From Geobacteraceae bacterium (GTDB lineage: Bacteria > Desulfobacterota > Desulfuromonadia > Geobacterales > Pseudopelobacteraceae): DNA of 54,327 nt. Shown in pieces: positions 9,114-18,652 of this stretch. The position numbers and the translations under genes were made by a program. The stretch is taken from positions 1 to 54,327 of the forward strand of contig JANXYR010000050.1 in the NCBI GenBank assembly GCA_025355965.1. The letters are read 5' to 3'. Positions within the stretch are counted from its first letter, which is position 1; each line of letters begins with the position of its first letter. The notes under the pieces are model-generated. The model saw only the letters and a program-made list of their open reading frames with translations, did not search any database and had not been told where the DNA came from.

Positions 9114-10437
9114 AACATTTCAAGCGGCAAGTATGCCGGAAGCACTGCGCATGGTAAAGGCTGAACTCGGGCCGGATGCCATGATCCTTTCGACAAAAAA
9201 AGAGAGGATTGGCGGTTTTTTCGGCTTTTTCAGTAAGCAGGTTTACCGTGTTACAGCGGCTATTGATCCTGTTCGCAAACCGGCCCCCCCGCCAGCCGCT
9301 CCGGTTGTTTACCGTGAGGCGGCGCCGCGCGAGCGGACAGCCCGTGAAGAGATGGAAAGCTCAATGTTGGCACCTCTGGCGCGGGAACTGAAAGATTTGC
9401 GCGAAAAGGTGGAGTCACTTACCCGGCGTGAAGAGGAAGCGCGCGCAGAGGCAAAGTCGGTTGATGGCGCTGACGCCGCAGAACAGCTGGATAGCGGCAT
9501 AAACCTTAAAAATATTCCCAGGTCTGACCTGGAGGAAATCAAAAAGCTACTTCTGGCTACGCTAGTAAAAAGTCAGGAGGGGGATGCAAAAGATGTTCAA
9601 TGGCAGACCGTCTCCGACGGGGGCACATTGGAGGGGCAGTCAGGCGCGGACCTCCTCCCGGACGATTCTCCTCTCGCCAGAGAGTTGGCAGCCAGTGGTG
9701 TTTCTACAGAACTGATCAGGAAAATTGTCGATACACTCAATGGTTTGCCATTGGAGAGCGGTAACCAGACCGTAAAAGGGCGACTTGGCGAGACACTAGG
9801 GCGTCTCATCAAGTTTGCCGGTACACTTAAGCTAAAAAAGAACTCTCCTCGTATCATTGCTCTGGTAGGGCCGACCGGCGTTGGCAAGACAACAACAACC
9901 GCTAAGCTGGCTGCAATGTATGCCCTCAATAAAGGCAACAAAGTGGCGCTGATTACTATGGACATCTTCAGGGTGGGGGCAGTTGAACAGCTCAAAACCT
10001 ACTCACGCATTATGGGGATTCCGTTGGAGGTTGCTTCGACCCCAAAAGAGCTTGAAAAGGCGGTTGAAAAGCATTCATCCTGCGATCTGATTTTTATCGA
10101 CACCGCCGGACGCAGCCACAAGGACAAGGAAAAACTTGATGAAATGAAGAACTTTCTTGAGGACAAAATCCCGATGGAAGTCTACCTCTGTCTTTCGGCA
10201 ACTACCAAGGATCGCGAACTGGAAGAGATCCTGAACCGTTTCAGAATATTTCAGGTAAGTAAGGTTGTTTTTACAAAAATCGATGAGTGTGAAAGTTTTG
10301 GGAATATGGTCAACCTATTGATGAAGGATAATTTGCAGATTGCATATTTTACAACTGGCCAGCGTGTACCAGAAGATATTGAAATTGCGACACCAGCCAA
10401 GTTGGCAGATATGATTTTTCGTGAGGGGGCAGAATGA
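9103..10437 (+). CDS. flhF: Flagellar placement GTPase FlhF
   Basis: A 444-residue SRP-type GTPase that specifies where and how many flagella are built. The N-terminal ~200 residues are variable, charged and rich in Ala/Glu. The NG domain has GPTGVGKTTTTAKLAA (P-loop, near residue 252), DIFRVGAVEQLKTY, DTAGRSHKD (G3) and TKIDE (G4). Translation is likely coupled to flhA (11-bp overlap) and flhG (4-bp ATGA overlap). FlhF normally works with FlhG, which stimulates its GTPase. Confidence 0.95.
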   Translation: MLVKTFQAASMPEALRMVKAELGPDAMILSTKKERIGGFFGFFSKQVYRVTAAIDPVRKPAPPPAAPVVYREAAPRERTAREEMESSMLAPLARELKDLREKVESLTRREEEARAEAKSVDGADAAEQLDSGINLKNIPRSDLEEIKKLLLATLVKSQEGDAKDVQWQTVSDGGTLEGQSGADLLPDDSPLARELAASGVSTELIRKIVDTLNGLPLESGNQTVKGRLGETLGRLIKFAGTLKLKKNSPRIIALVGPTGVGKTTTTAKLAAMYALNKGNKVALITMDIFRVGAVEQLKTYSRIMGIPLEVASTPKELEKAVEKHSSCDLIFIDTAGRSHKDKEKLDEMKNFLEDKIPMEVYLCLSATTKDRELEEILNRFRIFQVSKVVFTKIDECESFGNMVNLLMKDNLQIAYFTTGQRVPEDIEIATPAKLADMIFREGAE

Positions 10438-11360
10438 GTACCGTACCAGGAACGGGCGACCAGGCTGATACTCTCCGCCAGATGGCTCGCACAGCAAAAA
10501 AGAATCAGCAGCCCGATTCGTCTTCAACAGGTAAATTAGCCGATCAACAGGGCATCAGGGTCATATCAGTCACCAGTGGCAAAGGGGGGGTCGGCAAAAG
10601 CAATGTTGTCTCCAACCTGGCCATAGCACTTTCTGCTCAGGGTAAGAAAGTCCTGCTGATCGACGCAGACCTCGGACTTGGTAATCTTGATGTCCTGTTG
10701 GGGCTTTCTCCGGTTTACAATCTCAATCATGTGCTGAACGGTGACAAGAGCATTATGGACATCCTGATAGATGGGCCGGCCGGCATCAAAATTATCCCGG
10801 CCGGTTCCGGTGTTCAGGAATTGACCAGTTTGGGACAGCATGAAAAGCTGAAGCTGCTGGACGAACTGGATATGCTTGAAGAACATTTCGATATCTTGAT
10901 TGTCGATACCGAAGCGGGCATTTCGGAAAATGTCACCTATTTTACAGTTGCCGCGCAGGAAATCTTTGTAGTGGTTACTCCAGAGCCGACATCCATCACC
11001 GATGCCTACGCACTAATTAAACTTCTCGCTACCCGTTATTCTGAGCATCATTTCAAGGTGCTGGTCAATATGGCCAAGGATAGTGAGGAGGCGCTTGAGG
11101 TATTTCGTAAGCTGGCTAACGTGGCTGGCCGATTTCTGGACATCTCACTTGATTACCTGGGGTGTGTTGTCAAGGATGAAAAGGTCGTAGAGGCGGTCAA
11201 ACGTCAAAAAGCCGTCACTGAACTTTTCCCTGATTCTGAAGCGGCTCAATGCTTTAATACCCTAGCCAAGAGAGTTATTGAAAACAAGCGGCAGGGACGG
11301 GTCAAGGGGAATATTCAGTTCTTTTTCCGAAAAATGCTGGATAGTGCCGGAGGAATCTAA
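10434..11360 (+). CDS. flhG: Flagellar number regulator FlhG (MinD/ParA-like ATPase)
   Basis: A 308-residue ParA/MinD-type ATPase that limits flagellar number as the partner of FlhF. The deviant Walker A TSGKGGVGKSNVVSNLA lies near residue 45. DADLGLGNLDVLLGL and VDTEAGIS are the other nucleotide motifs. The first ~35 residues (DQADTLRQMARTAK...) match the short N-terminal activation helix that in FlhG stimulates FlhF. The start codon overlaps the flhF stop as ATGA. Confidence 0.93.
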   Translation: MSTVPGTGDQADTLRQMARTAKKNQQPDSSSTGKLADQQGIRVISVTSGKGGVGKSNVVSNLAIALSAQGKKVLLIDADLGLGNLDVLLGLSPVYNLNHVLNGDKSIMDILIDGPAGIKIIPAGSGVQELTSLGQHEKLKLLDELDMLEEHFDILIVDTEAGISENVTYFTVAAQEIFVVVTPEPTSITDAYALIKLLATRYSEHHFKVLVNMAKDSEEALEVFRKLANVAGRFLDISLDYLGCVVKDEKVVEAVKRQKAVTELFPDSEAAQCFNTLAKRVIENKRQGRVKGNIQFFFRKMLDSAGGI

Positions 11361-11364
11361 AACA

Positions 11365-12111
11365 ATGACTGACGGGATAGATTCTGGTGCAGGCGTGAGC
11401 CAAACTGCTGATCGCGAACAGCTGATACTTGAGCATATTCCGCTGGTGCGCTATCTGGTTGGCAGAATTTCAGCCAAACTCCCTCCTCACCTTGACCAGC
11501 AGGATCTGATGAGTTCAGCTATGATTGGCCTGATAAATGCAGCCGATCGTTATGACCCCTCCAGGGGTGTGCTCTTTAAAACCTTTGCCGAACAACATAT
11601 TCGCGGAACAATTCTGGATGAGCTTCGTTCATATGATGTCCTCAGCCGCTCCATGAGGGACAAGTACAAGCGGCTTGAACGGGAACTGCGCTTTCTTGAG
11701 AACCAGCTCGGTCGCCATCCGACAAGCGAAGAGGTTGCTGAGGCTCTACAGATCAGCCTTGATGACTATTTTGAATTGCTTGATGACGTACATGTGTTTA
11801 CTTTTATCAGTCTGGATGACAGTTGGGAGGGGGATGACGGAAGCCCGCTCTGTCTTGCAGACGTGCTATGTGAACCTGAAGCAAAAAACCCGCAGCAGCA
11901 GGTCATAACAATGCAGCTGACTGAGGCGCTTGGACTGGCCATTGACACATTGCCCGAGAAAGAACGCCTGGCTGTAACGCTTTATTACAACGAAGACTTC
12001 AATCTCAAGGAAATCGGTGAGATGCTTGGCCTGACCGAATCCAGAATTTCACAGATCATCAGCCAAGCGATGGTCAGGCTGCGTTCACGTCTCAAGTTGC
12101 ATCGGAGCTAG
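11365..12111 (+). CDS. fliA: Flagellar sigma factor FliA (sigma-28)
   Basis: A 248-residue sigma factor for late flagellar promoters. Regions 2 (LVGRISAKLPPHLDQQDLMSSA), 3 (LERELRFLENQLGRHPTSEE) and 4 (LTLYYNEDFNLKEIGEMLGL-like block ending in ESRISQIISQAMVRLR) are in the expected order and the length is typical. The ATG at 11365 follows GGAGGAATC four bases after the flhG stop. The ORF extends further upstream, but that part overlaps flhG and does not resemble FliA. Its anti-sigma FlgM is not encoded in the window. Confidence 0.95.
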   Translation: MTDGIDSGAGVSQTADREQLILEHIPLVRYLVGRISAKLPPHLDQQDLMSSAMIGLINAADRYDPSRGVLFKTFAEQHIRGTILDELRSYDVLSRSMRDKYKRLERELRFLENQLGRHPTSEEVAEALQISLDDYFELLDDVHVFTFISLDDSWEGDDGSPLCLADVLCEPEAKNPQQQVITMQLTEALGLAIDTLPEKERLAVTLYYNEDFNLKEIGEMLGLTESRISQIISQAMVRLRSRLKLHRS

Positions 12112-12129
12112 GAAAGAGGAGAAAAATAT

Positions 12130-12867
12130 ATGAACAGTGGTATATACCCGGCCGTATCAGGCAGTTTGGCTGCGATGCGCCGCCTGGATGTGATAAGCAA
12201 TAATCTGGCGAATATCAATACTCCAGGTTATAAAAAAGACAAAATGTCATTTGAAGGCTTACTGGCAGGCAACACCAATCCGCCGGCTGTTCCACAGGGT
12301 ACTACTGCCGATCCTATCCTGCAGAAGGAAAATATATATATCGATTATGCGAGTGGTCCGATCAGCCAGAGTAGCAATCCTCTTGATCTGGCGCTTGATG
12401 GCGACGGTTTTTTTGCTGTTACCACCCCTGAAGGCACCGCTTACACACGTCAAGGTAATTTTCGCACGTCTGCCGACGGAACTCTGGTGACGGTGGATGG
12501 CTACCCGGTACAGGGCGTGGGGGGAGCGGCAATCCGCTTGCAAGGAAGTCAGGTTGAAATCGATCCCAAAGGTGGCGTTACTGTTGATGGTACTCAGGCT
12601 GGAGCGATTTCAGTTGTTGATTTTGGGAAACCGTATAATTTGACCAAGATTGGCAGCGCGCTGTTTATTGCGGCGGACCCTCAGGATATTCCTCAAGAGG
12701 GCAAGGCCCAGATTCAACAGGGGCATATCGAAGGTTCAAATGTAGAGAGCATTTCGGAAATGGTACAGTTGATAGAAACCAACCGCTATTTTGAAGCGTG
12801 CTCAAAAGTCATAAAAGGATTCGACGATATTGCGGCAAAAGCTGCCAATGACTTGGGGAAAATCTAA
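12130..12867 (+). CDS. flgF: Flagellar rod protein FlgF
   Basis: A 245-residue proximal-rod subunit. It shows the N-terminal rod/hook signature (SGSLAAMRRLDVISNNLANINTPGYKKD, quoted in pieces) and the C-terminal VESISEMVQLIETNRYFEA helix. Both ends form the coiled-coil of axial proteins exported by the flagellar T3SS. Next to flgG, and shorter than it, it is best called FlgF. It is preceded by AAAGAGGAG and lies 18 bp after fliA. Confidence 0.9.
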   Translation: MNSGIYPAVSGSLAAMRRLDVISNNLANINTPGYKKDKMSFEGLLAGNTNPPAVPQGTTADPILQKENIYIDYASGPISQSSNPLDLALDGDGFFAVTTPEGTAYTRQGNFRTSADGTLVTVDGYPVQGVGGAAIRLQGSQVEIDPKGGVTVDGTQAGAISVVDFGKPYNLTKIGSALFIAADPQDIPQEGKAQIQQGHIEGSNVESISEMVQLIETNRYFEACSKVIKGFDDIAAKAANDLGKI

Positions 12868-12901
12868 AATTACGAATACTTGATAAATAAGGAGATACGC
12901 C

Positions 12902-13690
12902 ATGATTCGTTCACTCTGGACCGCAGCATCCGGCATGCAGGGACAACAAAAGAGCATTGACGTCGTTGCCAACAACCTTGCAAACGTAAATACAACCGGT
13001 TTTAAAAAAAGTCGGGCAGATTTTCAGGACCTGATCTACCAGAACCTTAAATCAACCGGTTCTCCGGCAACCAACGCTACCCAGGTTCCGACCGGAATCC
13101 AGATAGGTCTGGGAAGTCGCCTGGCTGCCGTTACAAAAATATTCACGCCTGGCGATTTTACCCAAACTGGTAACGAACTGGACATCGCGATCGAAGGGGA
13201 CGGTTTTTTCCCGATTACGCTGCCTGATGGTACTGTCGGCTATTCCAAAGCCGGCGCATTCAAGCGCGACAGCACCGGACAGATAGTCACGCCTGATGGT
13301 AATCCACTTTCTCCATCAATCACCATACCAACTACCGCAACCAAGATAAATATTGGCAGTGATGGCACGGTTTCAGTGCAGGTTGCCGGACAGAGCGCTA
13401 CGACTACTGTGGGAAACATCCAACTGGCGATTTTTTCCAATCCGGCCGGTCTTTCCAGCCAGGGGAAAAATATATACCTCCCCACTGATGCATCAGGGAC
13501 CGCTACAACAGGCACTCCAGGGACTAATGGGGCTGGCACGATCGCCCAGGGGCTTTTGGAGATGAGCAACGTCAACGTGGCCGAAGAGATGGTCAACATG
13601 ATCGTCGGCCAGCGTGCTTACGAGATTAACTCCAAGGCGGTCACCACTTCGGATGAGATGCTGCAGACAGCTAATAACCTGAAACGCTAG
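12902..13690 (+). CDS. flgG: Flagellar distal rod protein FlgG
   Basis: A 262-residue distal rod subunit. The N-terminus [16 protein letters not shown] with [24 protein letters not shown] is diagnostic of FlgG, including the LIYQNL segment. The C-terminus has [20 protein letters not shown] and ends TANNLKR. AAGGAG lies upstream. The length equals the E. coli type. Confidence 0.96.
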   Translation: MIRSLWTAASGMQGQQKSIDVVANNLANVNTTGFKKSRADFQDLIYQNLKSTGSPATNATQVPTGIQIGLGSRLAAVTKIFTPGDFTQTGNELDIAIEGDGFFPITLPDGTVGYSKAGAFKRDSTGQIVTPDGNPLSPSITIPTTATKINIGSDGTVSVQVAGQSATTTVGNIQLAIFSNPAGLSSQGKNIYLPTDASGTATTGTPGTNGAGTIAQGLLEMSNVNVAEEMVNMIVGQRAYEINSKAVTTSDEMLQTANNLKR

Positions 13691-13708
13691 AACCGGATCT
13701 GACTATTC

Positions 13709-14413
13709 ATGAAACGTTTATTGCCACATATTTTTATTCTGTTTCTGGTTCTGATAGCACATAAGGCCCTGTCTGCAGTTGATAGAGAGTTAGAGGTTCG
13801 TGAGGCTGTTACCGCCTTTGTTACAACCCGCACTGCCGACATGGGGTGGGATGTCCGTATTCGCCGAATAACCATCTCTGACGCGTTGAAATTCCCTGAG
13901 GGGGACACTGACTACGAAATTGTCGCCCAGCAGCAGTGGGAGGGGTGGGGGAACATGAATATAATGGTTCTGGCTCGCCAAAAGGACCGGGTAATCCGTA
14001 ATATTCCGGTGAAGGTAGAGGTTGAGGCGTTGGCTGATACTGTTGTTGCACTTCGCCAGATAGAGCATGGCACCATCATAACAGCCGCTGACCTTGTTCT
14101 GCAGAGACGTGAAATCACTCAGAACTCCCATCTTGCCGCTCGGACGCTTGACGCGGTAATCGGTAAGAAAGCACGCATAACACTTAGGGGAAACCAACCG
14201 GTTAGAGCCGATCAGGTTGAGAAAGTACCGCTGATAAAAAGTGGACAGATGGTTACAATAGTTGCCGAAAACGGAGTGATGAAAATATCGGTAACCGGAA
14301 AGGCTCACAGCTCAGGTGCAGAGGGGGATATAATCAGAGTTCAGAACCTGACTTCTCTCAAGGAAATACCTGCCAGAGTCATTGATGCTACTACCGTTCA
14401 GGTGGCTTTTTGA
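13709..14413 (+). CDS. flgA: Flagellar P-ring assembly chaperone FlgA
   Basis: A 234-residue periplasmic protein with a signal peptide (MKRLLPHIFILFLVLIAHKALS). It has the SAF-domain region typical of FlgA (TVVALRQIEHGTIITAADL, then VIGKKARITLRGNQPV and VTIVAENGVMKISVTGKA). It assists FlgI polymerisation around the rod. The 3' end is followed 28 bp later by flgH, and flgI comes next. Confidence 0.93.
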   Translation: MKRLLPHIFILFLVLIAHKALSAVDRELEVREAVTAFVTTRTADMGWDVRIRRITISDALKFPEGDTDYEIVAQQQWEGWGNMNIMVLARQKDRVIRNIPVKVEVEALADTVVALRQIEHGTIITAADLVLQRREITQNSHLAARTLDAVIGKKARITLRGNQPVRADQVEKVPLIKSGQMVTIVAENGVMKISVTGKAHSSGAEGDIIRVQNLTSLKEIPARVIDATTVQVAF

Positions 14414-14441
14414 ACAGATCTATGGGGTTGAAGGAAGACCA

Positions 14442-15119
14442 ATGAAATCGACACTATTGTTATTACCACTACTGGCACTGCTACTGATAGGCTGTGCAGT
14501 TGAAAAAACCGATGTTAAGACCGCCGGTTTTGAAGATCCACAGCCAAAGATTGCTGACTATTCAAACGGTTCGATCTGGCAGTCAACTTCTGTTAATTTG
14601 ACCGATGATCTGAAAGCTCGCCGCAGAGGTGATATCATCACGATTATTATCTCGGAAACGGCCAGCGCTTCCAAGGAAGCCAAGACCGGTACATCGCGAG
14701 ACAGTTCGGTGGGTGCAGGTATACCGAATATGATGGGGTTGGAGAAAGCGGCAATATTAAAAAGTAATTTCAGCGACTTGGCAAATCTTATTAAAGCAAA
14801 TGCCAATTCCTCATTCAAAGGTTCCGGCTCCACTACACGCCAGGAAAATCTTAACGCGACTATCACCGCACGGGTAGTGGATGTACAACCGAACGGCAAC
14901 CTGATTATTGAGGGGCGCCGCAATATCAAGGTCAACGAAGAGGATCAGATTATTGTACTGGAAGGTACGGTGCGCTCCCGCGATATCTCACCAGACAATA
15001 CTGTAAATTCAATTTATGTTGCCGATGCGCGCATCAGCTATTCGGGGCGGGGTATCATCTCTGACAACCAAAGCCCTGGCTGGTTGATGAATATCTTTAA
15101 CAGAATATGGCCGTTCTAG
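14442..15119 (+). CDS. flgH: Flagellar L-ring lipoprotein FlgH
   Basis: A 225-residue outer-membrane lipoprotein forming the L-ring. The signal sequence ends in the lipobox LLIGC (Cys at residue 18). Family blocks include DDLKARRRGDIITIIISETA, ITARVVDVQPNGNLIIEGRR and VRSRDISPDNTVNS. I chose the ATG at 14442 because it follows AAGGAAGACC and puts the lipoprotein signal at the N-terminus. The longer frame from 14382 overlaps flgA. Confidence 0.95.
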   Translation: MKSTLLLLPLLALLLIGCAVEKTDVKTAGFEDPQPKIADYSNGSIWQSTSVNLTDDLKARRRGDIITIIISETASASKEAKTGTSRDSSVGAGIPNMMGLEKAAILKSNFSDLANLIKANANSSFKGSGSTTRQENLNATITARVVDVQPNGNLIIEGRRNIKVNEEDQIIVLEGTVRSRDISPDNTVNSIYVADARISYSGRGIISDNQSPGWLMNIFNRIWPF

Positions 15120-15152
15120 CAGATACCAAACGGCATTCAATAAGGTAAGAAT

Positions 15153-16253
15153 ATGAAAACTACGCTATCTGCAATACTTTGTGCTCTCGTCATTATGATG
15201 GCAACAAGTGCCCATGCTATCCGTATCAAGGACCTGGCTTCGTTCGAAGGTATCCGGGACAATCAGTTGATGGGGTACGGCCTGGTTGTCGGATTGAACG
15301 GCTCCGGCGACAGCGATCAAGCCAAGATTCAGACCCAGTCTGTGGTAAATATGCTTGAGCGGATGGGAATCACCACCTCCGTCAATGATATCAAGCTCAA
15401 AAACGTTGCTGCAGTTATCGTAACAGCGACTCTTCCCCCGTTTGCCAAACAGGGCAATCGCCTTGATGTTACGGTCTCATCTCTGGGAGACGCAAAAAGC
15501 ATTGCCGGTGGCACACTGCTTATGGCCCCCCTTAAAGGTGGTGATAATCGGGTGTATGCCGTAGCTCAGGGGTCGGTCCTGACTAACTCATTCGCTTTTG
15601 GCGGTCAGGGCGCTACCGTCCAGAAAAACCATCCGACCGCCGGGCGGGTCCCGAACGGTGCGCTGGTAGAACGTGAGTTGCCAAATACGCTGACAGGCAA
15701 GTCGGTATTAAATCTAAACCTCAATACGGCAGATTTCACCACCGCCTCGCGGATTGTCACTGCTGTAAATGATAAATTCAAGAGCCCGGTAGCCGCCAGC
15801 AGTGATCCCGGGTCGGTAACCCTGACAATTCCGGCAGGTTATGCTAACCGGACAGTCGAGTTTGTAGCAGATATGGAACGGCTTGAGGTCAAGCCGGATG
15901 TACAGGCAAAAGTAGTGTTGAATGAACGTACCGGTACAATTGTTATGGGAGAAAACGTGCGGATTTCAACCGTGGCAGTCACTCATGGCAGTCTGTCGCT
16001 GGTTATCAAGGAAACTCCGGTGGTGTCACAACCGGCCCCACTCAGCAAGACAGGCGAGACCAAAGTCGTGCCACGCACCGATTTGAAAGTTGAAGAAGAG
16101 AGCCGTCGCCTGATGGTCCTGCAAGAAGGTGCCAGTATTGGTGATGTTGTTAGGGCACTGAATATGCTGGGGGTAACACCGCGCGATTTGATCAGCATTC
16201 TTCAGGCGGTTAAGGCCGCCGGAGCACTGCAGGCAGATCTTTCCATAATTTAG
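15153..16253 (+). CDS. flgI: Flagellar P-ring protein FlgI
   Basis: A 366-residue periplasmic P-ring subunit with a signal peptide (ending SAHAIRIKD). It has the conserved blocks IRDNQLMGYGLVVGLNGSGD, VTATLPPFAKQGNRLDVTVSS and GGTLLMAPLKG (quoted in pieces). The C-terminus LGVTPRDLISILQAVKAAGALQ is typical. It is assembled with FlgA help and surrounds the distal rod. Confidence 0.96.
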   Translation: MKTTLSAILCALVIMMATSAHAIRIKDLASFEGIRDNQLMGYGLVVGLNGSGDSDQAKIQTQSVVNMLERMGITTSVNDIKLKNVAAVIVTATLPPFAKQGNRLDVTVSSLGDAKSIAGGTLLMAPLKGGDNRVYAVAQGSVLTNSFAFGGQGATVQKNHPTAGRVPNGALVERELPNTLTGKSVLNLNLNTADFTTASRIVTAVNDKFKSPVAASSDPGSVTLTIPAGYANRTVEFVADMERLEVKPDVQAKVVLNERTGTIVMGENVRISTVAVTHGSLSLVIKETPVVSQPAPLSKTGETKVVPRTDLKVEEESRRLMVLQEGASIGDVVRALNMLGVTPRDLISILQAVKAAGALQADLSII

Positions 16254-16257
16254 GGCT

Positions 16258-16284
16258 TAACGGAATGTCGTCTCGGGCCGATAA
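16258..16284 (+). promoter_or_regulatory. Candidate FliA (sigma-28) promoter before flgJ-flgN-flgK-flgL
   Basis: GCCGATAA at 16277-16284 is a perfect match to the sigma-28 -10 consensus. TAAC at 16258-16261 matches three of four bases of TAAA at exactly 15 bp spacing. Transcription would begin only a few bases before the flgJ ATG at 16294, so this promoter would mainly serve flgN, flgK and flgL. Confidence 0.6.
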
Positions 16285-16293
16285 GAGGGAAGT

Positions 16294-16671
16294 ATGGATA
16301 TAAAAATTACCTCAGCCGCACCGGATATTTCAGAAATAGCATCTGATAAGGCGCGCCTGCTTCAGCGTGCGTCATCAAACGGTACTACAGGGCTGACTGA
16401 AAAGCAGCGACAGCAGGCCAGGAAGGTATCCCAGGATTTTGAAGGGTTGCTGGTTGGCTTGATGATGAAGTCTATGCGCGCAACGGTAGGAAAAGATAAG
16501 TTAACCGGTGGCGGTCACGGCGAAGATGTTTACCGATCAATGCTGGACCAGGAATACGCCAATGCATCTGTGAAGCAGGGAAGAGGCTTGGGAATCGCCA
16601 AAATAATCGAAAAAGATATTATTCGTCAGGAGAGCCGTAAGGTAGCTCCAAAGGTTGATCATCAGGAGTAG
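16294..16671 (+). CDS. flgJ: Flagellar rod-cap protein FlgJ, rod-binding domain only
   Basis: A 125-residue protein covering only the N-terminal rod-binding domain of FlgJ (ARKVSQDFEGLLVGLMMKSMRATV, then GEDVYRSMLDQEYANASVKQ). The muramidase domain of the enterobacterial protein is absent, which is common in delta-proteobacteria. It scaffolds rod assembly in the periplasm, and a separate lytic enzyme must open the peptidoglycan. flgN follows 27 bp later with no room for flgM. Confidence 0.85.
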   Translation: MDIKITSAAPDISEIASDKARLLQRASSNGTTGLTEKQRQQARKVSQDFEGLLVGLMMKSMRATVGKDKLTGGGHGEDVYRSMLDQEYANASVKQGRGLGIAKIIEKDIIRQESRKVAPKVDHQE

Positions 16672-16698
16672 TAACCCATAGTTGGTGGAGTCATATTC

Positions 16699-17190
16699 AT
16701 GGAATTGAAAAAACTGATCGAAGAAATAAACGTCCAGACAGAGCTGTTGAATGATCTGCTCAAGTTGCTTGAGAGGGAAACGGCCGAGATGGGTGATATC
16801 AATATTACCGCCATGAATCTTTCCAACCAGAGCAAGGAAGAACTGATAGACAAAATAGCTGAACACTCCCCGCATATCCAACGGGTTATTTTGCAGTTGG
16901 CTGCTCGTGAAGGCCTGCCAATGACGGCATCCCTCGGTATGCTAGCAGAACATTTTGCAAAAAGAGGTAACAGGGAGTTGCTCAAGAAGCAGCAACAGAT
17001 TCAGAGGACCGCCGAACGTGTCCAGCAGGTGGCAGGATTGAACCGTGAGATTGCAGAGCGTTTTGCCGCATCTGTTACCTCTTCGCTCAATCTGATTACG
17101 CGCCTGATCAATCAATCGAATGTCTATGGTGCCTCAGGCGGCTATCAACAGCGGCCTGCGAGTGCCGTGATGGTAAATAGGGAGGCATAA
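16699..17190 (+). CDS. flgN: FlgN-like flagellar export chaperone
   Basis: A 163-residue, almost entirely helical protein with heptad-like regions (LKKLIEEINVQTELLNDLLKLLERE; QQIQRTAERVQQVAGLNREIAE). Its position directly before flgK and its size fit FlgN, the cytosolic chaperone for FlgK and FlgL. Sequence conservation in this family is low, so the call rests on context and helical character. The stop precedes the flgK ATG by one base, suggesting translational coupling. Confidence 0.8.
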   Translation: MELKKLIEEINVQTELLNDLLKLLERETAEMGDINITAMNLSNQSKEELIDKIAEHSPHIQRVILQLAAREGLPMTASLGMLAEHFAKRGNRELLKKQQQIQRTAERVQQVAGLNREIAERFAASVTSSLNLITRLINQSNVYGASGGYQQRPASAVMVNREA

Positions 17191-17191
17191 T

Positions 17192-18607
17192 ATGGGGCTC
17201 AGTACGGCTATGGAGGTCGGCAGGACCGCTCTTAATATTTTTCGTGTTGCTACTGAGGTGACCGGCGAGAATATTGCTAATGTCAATACACCAGGATATT
17301 CGCGTCAGCGGGTTATTTTCGAATCCGCGTCGCCTTTTAACAGTAGTGGTTTCCCGCTGGAAACAGGGGTGCGCATTGCTTCAATTGAGAGATATTACGA
17401 CGGTTTGCTGCAACAACAGCTTGTAAATGCACAGACTACACAAGGCTTTGACACAACAAAATCTACTGTATTGCAGCAGGTTGAGCCTTCATTTAACGAG
17501 ATTACCAATGATGGTATCGGAACAGCTGTCGCCAACTACTTCAGCGCGTGGCAGGACTTAAGCCTCAATCCGTCCGGTTCGTCTGAACGTCAGGTTGTTA
17601 TAACCCGCGCCCAGATATTGGTGGATAATTTTCATTCTGTCAGCAAGGCACTTAATGATACAATTTCGGTTCAGAACGCTTCTCTTGTCCCGCTAACGGA
17701 CAGTATCAATAACACCCTCACTAACATTGCCAAGCTAAACGGTCAGATCAAGGTCACTGAGGAGGTGAGTGGCAACGACAACGAAATACGCGATCAACGC
17801 GATCAGTTGGTGCGTGATCTCTCCCAGAAGATCGGTATTACTTTTACAGAAAACAGTGATGGCACCACTGACATCAAATACGCTGACGGTGGCGCAGCAC
17901 TGGTTACCGGCTCAACAGCCGGTGCTTTTTCACTCGACAAAACAAATCCGAACAGTTTTGTTGTCCAGTTGACGCCGGTTGGCGGTGCCCTGTCGGCCAT
18001 TACTCCTCTGACTGGGCAACTGGGTGCAACTGTGTCGCTACGTGATACGATCATACCAGACTACCTGACCCAGATTGATACATTAGCCAAGTCGGTTGCC
18101 GATGCCGTAAATACCCAACATTCAACAGGCTTTAGCCCAACAGGCGGAACCGGCCAGAATTTTTTTACACCCCTTGCTGCTGTTGCAGGTTCTGCGGCAG
18201 CCTTTTCAATTGACGCAGGCCTGAATATCACAACGATTGCCGCCGCAGGCCCGAATCCATCCGCACCGCCTCCGTCTTATCCCGGAGACAATAGCAACGC
18301 GCTGTCTATTGCCCAGTTAACCAACGCCAATACCGTACCGTCTGGCGCACCGATCGCTACGTTCAGCAGTTTTTACAGCAGCCTGGTAAGCAAGGTTGGC
18401 CTTGACGTACAAGCCAGCAAAACAACGGTGGCACAGGATGAGGCTTTCACCAAACAATTGTCTACACTCAGAGAGTCCAATTCAGGTGTGTCCCTCGATG
18501 AAGAACTGACCAACCTTATAAAATATCAGCGTTCGTACCAAGCTTCGGCCAAGCTGGTGACCACAGCGACTGAGATGATGGATACAGTAATTGGTCTGAT
18601 ACGTTAG
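17192..18607 (+). CDS. flgK: Hook-filament junction protein FlgK (HAP1)
   Basis: A 471-residue axial protein. The N-terminus has the hook/rod signature TEVTGENIANVNTPGYSRQRV and the C-terminus has SGVSLDEELTNLIKYQRSYQAS, both diagnostic of FlgK. The middle contains a Pro/Ser-rich insert (GPNPSAPPPSYPGDNS) that would be surface exposed. It links hook to filament together with FlgL, which is encoded next. Confidence 0.95.
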   Translation: MGLSTAMEVGRTALNIFRVATEVTGENIANVNTPGYSRQRVIFESASPFNSSGFPLETGVRIASIERYYDGLLQQQLVNAQTTQGFDTTKSTVLQQVEPSFNEITNDGIGTAVANYFSAWQDLSLNPSGSSERQVVITRAQILVDNFHSVSKALNDTISVQNASLVPLTDSINNTLTNIAKLNGQIKVTEEVSGNDNEIRDQRDQLVRDLSQKIGITFTENSDGTTDIKYADGGAALVTGSTAGAFSLDKTNPNSFVVQLTPVGGALSAITPLTGQLGATVSLRDTIIPDYLTQIDTLAKSVADAVNTQHSTGFSPTGGTGQNFFTPLAAVAGSAAAFSIDAGLNITTIAAAGPNPSAPPPSYPGDNSNALSIAQLTNANTVPSGAPIATFSSFYSSLVSKVGLDVQASKTTVAQDEAFTKQLSTLRESNSGVSLDEELTNLIKYQRSYQASAKLVTTATEMMDTVIGLIR

Positions 18608-18644
18608 TAAGTTAGAAGTTGCCCTGTTTATAAGGGCTAGGAGG
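18604..18644 (+). repeat. Dispersed repeat, short copy (flgL leader)
   Basis: A 17-base block at 18604-18620 is identical to 27323-27339. The block 18623-18644 matches 27386-27407 at 20 of 22 positions. In this copy the two blocks are almost adjacent, whereas the other copy has a hairpin between them. The end of this copy supplies the AGGAGG ribosome site of flgL. Confidence 0.7.
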
Positions 18645-18652
18645 AATACCCC

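Noticed and set aside
13240..14308. Long antisense ORFs inside flagellar and other GC-rich genes
   Set aside because: They mirror strongly supported genes on the other strand and lack ribosome sites or recognisable motifs.
16671..16699. A short flgM between flgJ and flgN
   Set aside because: Only 27 bp separate the two genes.
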